A DNA stretch of 41,612 nucleotides from positions 1-41,612 of the forward strand of contig JAFVSW010000039.1 of NCBI GenBank assembly GCA_017503545.1, written 5' to 3'. This DNA comes from Lentisphaeria bacterium. Its GTDB lineage: Bacteria; Verrucomicrobiota; Lentisphaeria; Victivallales; UBA1829. Positions within the stretch are counted from its first letter, which is position 1. Each line of letters starts with the position of its first letter. Below the pieces are notes generated by a model. The model ran no database searches, was not told where the DNA came from, and saw only the letters and a program-made list of their open reading frames with translations. Shown piece after piece: positions 35,242-41,612 of the stretch. The translations under genes were made by a program, and so were the position numbers.

Positions 35242-35393
35242 ATAATACACAGGCAGGGATTTTTGTGTTAAATATTAAAAGGCAATGAACATTTTAGCAT
35301 ACAACAAATCCCGGCAGACCTCTCCTATCCGGAAATTTTTACCGGACAGCAGTGACGTGTTTTTGGAATTGCCTCATACCATAAAACAATCGA

Positions 35394-35440
35394 CAAAAAA
35401 AAGGGTTGCTGCAGCCTGCTTTTCAACAGATCCGCAACCC
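35394..35440 (-). terminator. Terminator of the transporter/partner-switch cluster
   Basis: On the minus strand GGGTTGC (35440-35434) pairs with GCAACCC (35409-35403), and an inner CTGTT/AGCAG-type stem is capped by a GAAA tetraloop. Nine T residues follow (A tract 35394-35402 on the plus strand). It lies about 90 bases after the phosphatase stop. Confidence 0.85.
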
Positions 35441-35528
35441 TCCCGTGAGAAAGCATCGGCAAATCAAATGCAAGACTGCGATGTCAACAGGAATCCCACG
35501 CCGTTTTTGAGTTTTTTGAATTTTAATT

Positions 35529-37295
35529 TTACTGTCCGCGATATTCCAGGAGCAGTATGGTGATATCGTCACTCTGCGGAGCTGTTCCCGCAAATTCCAT
35601 TGTTTTGTTCCGGATCGTTTCCACAATTTCACGGATGGAGCCATTTTCCGCAAAAACGGCTTCCTGAAGTCGTTTTTCCCCGAACAATTCGTTCCCGGGG
35701 TTCATTGCTTCAGTGATCCCATCGGTGTAAAGGCAAAGTTTATCTCCCGGCAACAGTTGGACGGAAACCGGATTATATTTTGCTTTCCCCGATACACTCA
35801 AAACAAGTGACGGTTTGAATTTCAGATATTCCGTCTTGCCGTCTGCATGTTTCAGCAACGGCGGATTATGCCCCGCATTCACACACTGCAGCTGCCCTGT
35901 CCGCGTATCCAGGACCGCAAGGAATGCAGTCAGAAACATATGGGCTTTATTGTTCCGGCAAAGTTGTTGATTTGCCAGGTGAAATGCTTCTTCCGGAGGA
36001 TATTTCCGGACCAGTTCCTTCAGCAGCGTTTTTGCCGTCATCATGTATAAAGCGGCAGTGATCCCCTTGCCGGAAACATCGGCGACCAGTACGGCTGTCC
36101 GGTATTCATCAATGGTAAAGAAATCATAGAAGTCACCCCCGACTTCTCTTGCGGTATACATTGCTGCATAAATGCGGAACCGTTCATGATCGGGGAAATC
36201 AGTGGGCAGAACAGAGGTTTGAATGACTCTGCCCATTTCCAATTCCGAATCGAGCCGTTTTGCTTCTTTTTCGATTGCTTTTTTCAAAGCGGAAACGGTA
36301 GTATTGATCCCTGCGGAAAGAGATTGGAATTCCGTTGTAGTGGCAACTTTGACTTCTTTATTCAAATTTCCCTGCGTGATCTCCTGTAAAGTATTGTTGA
36401 CAGAATAAATACCGTTGATGACGACCCGTTGCAGCAGATTGGAGATCAGAATGAATATCACACCGAACAGAACCAGATTACCCGCAATCAGAATTTGGAT
36501 CACGGAATTGCGGGACATATACATTTCGGCACGGGGCAATTCCGCCGTCAACAGATATTCCCCGCACACAATAGAGAGGGAAATACCATTCTTTGTCTTG
36601 ATTTTCCTTCTGTAATCCACAGGGTGACCCGGATTGGGTTTGATGGTCAATTTTCCGTTCATTCCGATACGGAGACCGGATTCGATATTGGCAATATCTG
36701 CAAGTTTTCTGGCTTCTTCAATGCGTTCCGGACGATAGCCGATCTGCACAATACCCGGTCGATCAAGACGCGCAACTCCGGCATATTGAAAAAGTACATT
36801 CAGAATCCCGTTCGGCTGGGGACTCTGGACAAGTTCAAACGCCGGATCGGAACATGCCGGGATAAACGCTTTGGATTGTTCCGTTGATGCCATATCAAAA
36901 CCGTTATAACTTTGTGTTCCCCCATTTGCCGGAGCATAAGCAATGGAAGCAATGAGGATCCCTTTTTCATCGGAAATATGGAGTTCATCCACATCCAGTT
37001 TTTTCCGGATCTCATTCAGTTTTACGGGATCTTTAAGGATCGCAGGTTTTTCCTTTACCATCACTGCCAGAGACCGGGCTTTTGCAAGTGCTGCGTTATT
37101 CGACAGTTCCACCACGTTTTTCAGGTTGTATTCGGTATGTTTCACCCGCTGGAAAGCATCTTCCAGACTGTACTGAAGCAGATCGGCTGCAGAATTTTCT
37201 GCAATGACACTGTGTATTTTCCAGGATGCGGTAAACGTGATAAAGAATGCTGCCGCAACAAATACCAGCAGCCATTTTTGGAAAAGCGATTTCAT
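35529..37295 (-). CDS. Membrane-bound SpoIIE/RsbU-type PP2C phosphatase with HAMP domain
   Basis: The 588-residue product has a membrane helix (about 8-26), a periplasmic sensor region (about 30-260, Cache-like in length), a second helix (about 264-289), a HAMP segment (about 290-345) and a coiled linker ending EMGRVIQTSVLP. A complete PP2C/SpoIIE phosphatase domain follows (about 370-585), with metal-binding GGDFYDFF, VADVSGKGI, TDGITEA and SDDITILLL all present. Such enzymes dephosphorylate STAS anti-anti-sigma proteins in response to an outside signal. The start overlaps the stop of the kinase gene as ATGA, so kinase and phosphatase are made together. The nearby STAS protein is the obvious substrate. 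The ligand of the sensor is unknown. Confidence 0.9.
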   Translation of the reverse strand: MKSLFQKWLLVFVAAAFFITFTASWKIHSVIAENSAADLLQYSLEDAFQRVKHTEYNLKNVVELSNNAALAKARSLAVMVKEKPAILKDPVKLNEIRKKLDVDELHISDEKGILIASIAYAPANGGTQSYNGFDMASTEQSKAFIPACSDPAFELVQSPQPNGILNVLFQYAGVARLDRPGIVQIGYRPERIEEARKLADIANIESGLRIGMNGKLTIKPNPGHPVDYRRKIKTKNGISLSIVCGEYLLTAELPRAEMYMSRNSVIQILIAGNLVLFGVIFILISNLLQRVVINGIYSVNNTLQEITQGNLNKEVKVATTTEFQSLSAGINTTVSALKKAIEKEAKRLDSELEMGRVIQTSVLPTDFPDHERFRIYAAMYTAREVGGDFYDFFTIDEYRTAVLVADVSGKGITAALYMMTAKTLLKELVRKYPPEEAFHLANQQLCRNNKAHMFLTAFLAVLDTRTGQLQCVNAGHNPPLLKHADGKTEYLKFKPSLVLSVSGKAKYNPVSVQLLPGDKLCLYTDGITEAMNPGNELFGEKRLQEAVFAENGSIREIVETIRNKTMEFAGTAPQSDDITILLLEYRGQ

Positions 37296-37747
37296 CCGGC
37301 AGAAGACTCCACTTTTTTTGTTAAAATCAAAATATTACTGTTATTTTCCCGTTTGTATTCCACAGAATCCATCATCTTTTTGACCATAAACAGTCCAAGT
37401 CCGCCGCATTGCCCATTCACGACCCGCGCCTTCACATCTGCTTCCGGCTGTGCCAGTGGGTCAAACGCCACACCATTGTCGGAAAATACAATTTCCAGTT
37501 TTTGTGGAAGAACGTGATATGCCGCAGAAACGGTTACTGTACCTTCCTTTTCATACGCATAGGAACAGATATTGGTAAAAATCTCATCACAGGCAATAAG
37601 AAGCTGTTTCCGGAGACGGGGAACAAGCTTCAGTTCTTCTGCAATGGAAGAAAGCCATTCGGAAAGTGCGGTAAACGCTTCTCTGCGCGCGGGCAGAATG
37701 GCTTTTTCTTCATTGCCGTAATAAAAATGTCGAATGAGATTCTGCAT
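37292..37747 (-). CDS. RsbW/SpoIIAB-like anti-sigma-type serine kinase
   Basis: The 151-residue protein is a stand-alone GHKL ATPase of the partner-switch kind. It has an intact N-box (CDEIFTNICSYAYE, about 69-82), the G1 box FSDNGVAFDPL (about 105-115) with the adenine-contacting Asp, and the G2 loop GGLGLFMVKKMMD (about 127-139), so ATP binding and STAS phosphorylation are expected. The usual RsbW partner is a sigma factor, but none is encoded in the window. It lies 15 bases after the STAS gene and overlaps the phosphatase gene by four bases. Another target, such as the degenerate kinase-like domain of the nearby ABC ATPase, must be considered. Confidence 0.88.
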   Translation of the reverse strand: MQNLIRHFYYGNEEKAILPARREAFTALSEWLSSIAEELKLVPRLRKQLLIACDEIFTNICSYAYEKEGTVTVSAAYHVLPQKLEIVFSDNGVAFDPLAQPEADVKARVVNGQCGGLGLFMVKKMMDSVEYKRENNSNILILTKKVESSAG

Positions 37748-37762
37748 AGCGGCAATAAACGG

Positions 37763-38062
37763 TCATTCAAAATTGAGGATGGTATCAAAACCTGTCATTT
37801 CAAACACTTCCATCACATCAGCATTCACATTTCTGATCGTCATGGAACCGTCAGCATCTTCCATCTGCTGATTTGCCATAAGGATCACACGCAATCCTGC
37901 ACTGGAAATATAATCGACGGCGGCAAAATCAAAGATCAGTTCTGTGATCCCATCCCAATTCTGCTGCAGGCGGGAATCCAGTTCAGGGGCAGTTACGGTA
38001 TCCACATTGCCCTTGACCGTGACGGTGAGAGATTTTTCATCTTTAAGAAATGCAAGTTCCAT
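37763..38062 (-). CDS. STAS-domain anti-sigma-factor antagonist
   Basis: The 99-residue protein is a single STAS domain of the RsbV/SpoIIAA type. The phosphorylatable Ser lies in DYISSAGLR (about 55-63), and the VKGNVDTVTAPELDSRL start is typical. In partner switches its phosphorylation by the kinase frees it from, and dephosphorylation by PP2C returns it to, the kinase. AGGAAGGA precedes the ATG. A gap of 139 bases separates it from the ABC ATPase gene, containing a short palindrome (GTAATGTAATTAC on the plus strand) but no clear promoter or terminator, so cotranscription with the transporter is possible but not proved. Confidence 0.9.
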   Translation of the reverse strand: MELAFLKDEKSLTVTVKGNVDTVTAPELDSRLQQNWDGITELIFDFAAVDYISSAGLRVILMANQQMEDADGSMTIRNVNADVMEVFEMTGFDTILNFE

Positions 38063-38201
38063 TATTTCAATCCTTCCTGTTGGTAAGTAATGTAATTACA
38101 AGGCGGCATCCGGGTCCATGATACCGATTCAACTGCCGCAAATTCCGTTCCGGCACATCAAATCCGTAAAATATGGCTCATCAGCACCTTTTATTGTATC
38201 G

Positions 38202-39284
38202 TCAAACTTTGATAAAAAGTTGATTGAATCCATTTTCAAGGGTGGAATATTCACTGGAGGAAGTCCGTTTCTTCACGATCATCCGCGCCAGTTCTCCGGC
38301 CCCGGATTGAGATTCCAGCGGATTCCCGTTTTTCCCCTGCCAGCTGATACGGATCTCCGTCTGTTTTGTTTCCTCGGAAATACCGATCTCCAGTTCAGCA
38401 AGTGCAATTTCCGGGAAAATGATATTGGCGATCAATTCTTCCAGGATCAAATGTAATGTTTTGATCTGTTTTGCATCAAGCGTCTGTTTTTCCGCAAACT
38501 CTGTAAACTGCCCCATGAAATGATAAAGGTCAAAATCCGATTTGTTGAGCCTACTGTTAAACATGCCGATCCGCCGCAGAAATGCACGGGTTTTTGTTTT
38601 TGCCGGATTTTCAAACAATTCTTTTGCCGGTCCGGATTCATATACGATCCCTTCATCCATATAGAATATCCGGCTGGAAACATCACGGGCAAACCGCATT
38701 TCATGGGTAACGATCAGCATGGTGATCCCTGTTTTTGCCAAATTGCGCATAACGGATAAGACTTCGTTCACCATCGTCGGGTCAAGGGCGGAAGTCGGTT
38801 CGTCAAACAGAATGATCTCCGGCTCCATTGCCAATGCACGGGCAATGGCAATACGCTGCTGCTGACCGCCGGAAAGTTCACTTGTAAGGGCGTGTGCTTT
38901 GTTGGCAAGTCCGACCATCTGCAAAAGTTCCATTCCCTTTTTTTCGGCATCCGTTCTGCTTTTTTTGAGCAGAGCCATCGGCGCAAGGGTGATATTTTCC
39001 AAAACGGTCAAATGCCCGAACAGATTGAACGACTGGAATACCATACCCATTTTCCGGCGGATCGCAGTAATATCAGTTTTCCCGTCCAGAATATTTTTTC
39101 CATCGATCCATATTTCTCCGCCGTCCGGCTGTTCCAACCGGTTCAGACAACGGAGGAATGTACTTTTCCCTGTTCCGGAAGGCCCGATAATGGAAATCAC
39201 TTCCCCTTTTTCAATCGTGGCATTGACATCTTTAAGAACGGGATTGCCGTTATAGATTTTTTTCAGATTTTTTACTTCAATCAT
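38202..39284 (-). CDS. GlnQ-type ABC ATPase fused to a degenerate RsbW-like domain
   Basis: Residues 1-240 are a polar amino acid importer ATPase: Walker A GPSGTGKST (about 32-40), Q-loop VFQSFN, signature LSGGQQQR, Walker B ILFDEPTSALD and the switch His in VTHEM. From about 245 to 360 a second domain aligns with the 151-residue kinase encoded nearby: the N-box is kept (LEELIANI), but the G1 box reads ISWQGKNGNPL, with Trp replacing Asp, and the G2 glycines read SGAGELARMIVKK. ATP binding by this domain is therefore doubtful. The ATG at 39284 has GGAGG seven bases upstream and overlaps the stop of the permease gene as ATGA; a longer start reading into that gene is rejected. A regulatory tail binding STAS is the simplest idea. 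Confidence 0.85.
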   Translation of the reverse strand: MIEVKNLKKIYNGNPVLKDVNATIEKGEVISIIGPSGTGKSTFLRCLNRLEQPDGGEIWIDGKNILDGKTDITAIRRKMGMVFQSFNLFGHLTVLENITLAPMALLKKSRTDAEKKGMELLQMVGLANKAHALTSELSGGQQQRIAIARALAMEPEIILFDEPTSALDPTMVNEVLSVMRNLAKTGITMLIVTHEMRFARDVSSRIFYMDEGIVYESGPAKELFENPAKTKTRAFLRRIGMFNSRLNKSDFDLYHFMGQFTEFAEKQTLDAKQIKTLHLILEELIANIIFPEIALAELEIGISEETKQTEIRISWQGKNGNPLESQSGAGELARMIVKKRTSSSEYSTLENGFNQLFIKV

Positions 39285-41554
39285 TTGGATACCTCCAGTT
39301 TTTTGCAACGCCGTTTTGCCGGATCCAGTGAGCGGTCCAACCAGATCAGAAAACTGGCAAGGATCCATGCTGTCGCAAAGTAGATCAACGCCGTGGCGAT
39401 CAATGGGAAAAATGCTTCGTATGTACGACTGCGGATAATGTCACTGACTTTAGTCAGATCCTGAATGGCAATAAAACCGACAATGGATGTTGATTTCAGC
39501 ATATTGATGAATTCTCCACGGTACACCGGCAGGATTTGGCGCAAAGCCTGGGGCAATACGACTTTGATGAAGGTTTGACGGCGGTTGAACCCCAATGCCA
39601 ATGCCGCTTCACGCTGTCCTTTCGGTACAGAATCGATCCCTGCCCGGAGCATTTCCCCCACATACGCCGCAAAATTCAGAGAGAAACCGATGATCGCCAC
39701 GACGACGGCATTGATATTGGCAGATGCAAAAACAAGGTAATAAAGTACCATCAGCAAGACAAGGATCGGAGTTCCCTGCATCAGTGAAATAAATATTTTA
39801 CCGCAGAATCCGGCAACCTTGTTTCCGGCAGACCGCAACAGCCACACCGGGAATGCAAGAAGTGTTCCCGCGAGGGCGGAAAACAATGTGATGATAACGG
39901 TGATCTTCAAGCCGGAAAGAACCAGTTTCCAACGGTTTTCCCGTATAAAAGTCCGGTCAAAACTGACTTTTAATTCAGAAATCATTTTTTTTGTTTTTGC
40001 ACAGAATGAAAGTTTTTCTGCGGTAGGCACCTGTTTCTTACGCACCAGAATCGTCACTCCTCCGTTGTAATGAGGATGAAGGAAATCCACTTTTTCCATA
40101 CGTTCCGGAGTAATGGACATGGAACCGCCGGAGAGATCCGCTTTTCCGGAGGCGATCATTTCCATTCTTGCGCCGCTGACGATCGATATAAATTCGACTT
40201 TCATATCCAGTTCAGCAGCGATGCAGTTGATCACATCCATTTCATATCCGGTGGGATTACCCTCTGCATCAATATAACACAATGGTTCCGAGTAGGTGGC
40301 AAGAGCCACGCGCATTTTCCCATTTTTACCGGATGCACCTGTTTTTTTTGCCCAGTCAGTCAATACTTTTTTCGCAGGATCAGAACCGCACCAGCGTTTT
40401 TTCAACTCGGCAAGCACGCCATCTTTTTCCATTTTGCGGACAACTGCGGATGCCTTTTTCCGCAGCGGCGAATTTTTCGGCAGGGCAAATCCATAATTAT
40501 CTTCTACAAAGATGGTGGCAATTTCAAGGTCATCCGGATGATTTGCAACGAAATTTCCTGCAATCGGTTCATCCAGCAAAACCGCATCCACTTTGCGGGT
40601 GAGCAATCCCTGCACCGCATTGTGGTTGTCACTGAAATACATGTAATTGACACCGGAAACAAATTTGTCTGCCAGTGTACTCAAATTTCCACCGATGTTG
40701 ACCCCGACAGATTTTCCCGCGAGATCAGTGACTTTCCGGATCTCACTTTTTCTTTTGTTGTCCGTATGAATAAGAGCAGCGATGGAGGAATCCACATAGC
40801 AATCAGTAAACAACACATTTTCACTGCGTTCCGGTGTCGCATTCAAGTTGGAAATGAGCATGTCGATTTTTCCGGTTTCCATCGACGACAGCAATGCCGG
40901 ATATGTCATGTGTTTCAATTCGATCTCTGCATTGAGATAAAGTGCAAGACGGCGGGTGAATTCAATATCAAATCCGGACAACTTGTTTTCCGCATCAAAG
41001 AAACTCATTGGCGGATTCAAACCTTCTGTTCCGACAATAAATTTCCGGGTCGGTTTGACCGGCTTTGGAATATCCGGCACGGCAGGGAGAGTATTTGTCT
41101 GACACCATCTTTTGTACATTTCATTATAGGTGCCGTCCGCACGGTATTTTTTAATAAACGCATTGACTTCTTTACACAATCCGGTGTGCTTTTTCGGCAG
41201 TCCGATCACAATGAATTCATCGGCGATTTTTTCATCGAACAATTCCAATGCCGGATTGGATCTGGCAACATACTCCATACTGTTGTGGTCAAACAAAAAG
41301 GCATCGATCTTTTTTGTTTGAACTGCAAGATATCCCTCTGAAAGTGAATTGAAATACACAATTTTGGCTTTCGGATACTTCTTTTCCCCGACCGTCATTG
41401 CCGCTGCCCCCTCCGGGACTCCGATCCTGGTGCCGGGGCGGTCCAGTTTCAATTCCTGCTGTACTGTATCCGGATTTTGCTTACTCTTTTGACATCCGGG
41501 AACCAATCCGGAAATCAAAACCATCATCAGAATGAATATACCACGTTTTTTCAT
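39281..41554 (-). CDS. Amino-acid-type ABC importer: permuted binding domains fused to permease
   Basis: This 757-residue lipoprotein (lipobox LVPGC) joins binding and membrane parts of a polar amino acid importer. Residues about 38-150 correspond only to the C-terminal half of an SBP_bac_3 domain (from GTRIGVPEGAAA to TYNEMYKRWC). A complete SBP_bac_3 follows (about 168-390), then only an N-terminal half (about 412-505, from KMRVALATYSEP to GGVTILVRKKQ). The two halves together equal one domain, in swapped order around the complete one. The HisM/GlnP-type permease (about 540-750) has five or so helices and the EAA loop KGQREAALALGFN. It is coupled by ATGA overlap to the ATPase gene. AAGGG precedes the ATG, and only 58 bases of its upstream region are in the window. 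Confidence 0.88.
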   Translation of the reverse strand: MKKRGIFILMMVLISGLVPGCQKSKQNPDTVQQELKLDRPGTRIGVPEGAAAMTVGEKKYPKAKIVYFNSLSEGYLAVQTKKIDAFLFDHNSMEYVARSNPALELFDEKIADEFIVIGLPKKHTGLCKEVNAFIKKYRADGTYNEMYKRWCQTNTLPAVPDIPKPVKPTRKFIVGTEGLNPPMSFFDAENKLSGFDIEFTRRLALYLNAEIELKHMTYPALLSSMETGKIDMLISNLNATPERSENVLFTDCYVDSSIAALIHTDNKRKSEIRKVTDLAGKSVGVNIGGNLSTLADKFVSGVNYMYFSDNHNAVQGLLTRKVDAVLLDEPIAGNFVANHPDDLEIATIFVEDNYGFALPKNSPLRKKASAVVRKMEKDGVLAELKKRWCGSDPAKKVLTDWAKKTGASGKNGKMRVALATYSEPLCYIDAEGNPTGYEMDVINCIAAELDMKVEFISIVSGARMEMIASGKADLSGGSMSITPERMEKVDFLHPHYNGGVTILVRKKQVPTAEKLSFCAKTKKMISELKVSFDRTFIRENRWKLVLSGLKITVIITLFSALAGTLLAFPVWLLRSAGNKVAGFCGKIFISLMQGTPILVLLMVLYYLVFASANINAVVVAIIGFSLNFAAYVGEMLRAGIDSVPKGQREAALALGFNRRQTFIKVVLPQALRQILPVYRGEFINMLKSTSIVGFIAIQDLTKVSDIIRSRTYEAFFPLIATALIYFATAWILASFLIWLDRSLDPAKRRCKKLEVSK

Positions 41555-41612
41555 TGAACAGGTGCCCTTTTATATGTTGCAGGTTGATAGAATATTCCGG
41601 TAATATACAATA

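Noticed and set aside
35285..35563. Possible 92-residue plus-strand gene near the cluster terminator
   Set aside because: It overlaps the terminator and the end of the phosphatase gene, has no ribosome site and encodes no recognisable protein.
40070..41341. Plus-strand open frame of 423 codons opposite the binding-permease fusion
   Set aside because: It is antisense to recognisable SBP_bac_3 domains and has a His/Phe/Arg-rich shadow composition.

Overview
The window reads as a chromosome segment of a Gram-negative, carbohydrate-degrading anaerobe of the PVC superphylum, most likely a Lentisphaerae (Victivallis-like) bacterium. This assignment is inference. It rests on an operon matching the Akkermansia Amuc_1102-1098 pilus-like locus in order and architecture, an H-X9-DG pseudopilin next to exported glycan-degradation genes, an oxygen-sensitive glycyl radical enzyme, and many exported proteins. 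No rRNA, tRNA, CRISPR array or complete mobile element was seen.

Layout. (1) 283-660: secG with a near-consensus promoter. (2) 823-13051: a plus-strand operon for an envelope-spanning, type IV pilus-like machine: an exported protein, a PilM-PilN fusion, two single-pass membrane proteins, two tandem paralogous secretins, and a PLP sugar aminotransferase, closed by a clear terminator at 13079-13108. (3) 13256-17728: a second plus-strand operon from a good promoter: ArnT/PMT-like membrane glycosyltransferase, RlmN, an ankyrin lipoprotein and a RecO-like protein. (4) 17760-22881: an AraC regulator and an alpha/beta hydrolase (minus), with a glycyl radical enzyme and its activase (plus). (5) 22959-29395: a minus-strand operon of five exported or surface proteins (pseudopilin, beta-sandwich/amidotransferase-like protein, glycoside-hydrolase-like TIM barrel, kelch-like propeller, CBM-like protein). 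(6) 29684-34854: minus-strand sugar genes: MFS transporter, Gfo/Idh/MocA oxidoreductase, sugar O-acetyltransferase and a GH5-like hydrolase, with two striking promoter-region repeats. (7) About 35158-35241: a strong ribosome site and nine-codon reading frame cut off where an IS3-family-like end begins. (8) 35529-41554: a minus-strand cluster joining an amino-acid-type ABC importer to a complete partner-switching set.

The most unusual part is region 8. The importer's substrate-binding domains are arranged as C-half, complete domain, N-half, then permease, all in one lipoprotein. Its ATPase carries a C-terminal RsbW/SpoIIAB-like domain that keeps the N-box but has lost the G1-box aspartate and the G2 glycine loop. 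Downstream lie a STAS protein, an intact RsbW-like kinase and a membrane-bound PP2C phosphatase, with no sigma factor in the window. I infer that the switch may act on the transporter itself. Second in interest are the duplicated secretin in the pilus-like operon, where both copies share a nested double start, and the palindrome that overlaps the -10 element of the MFS promoter.
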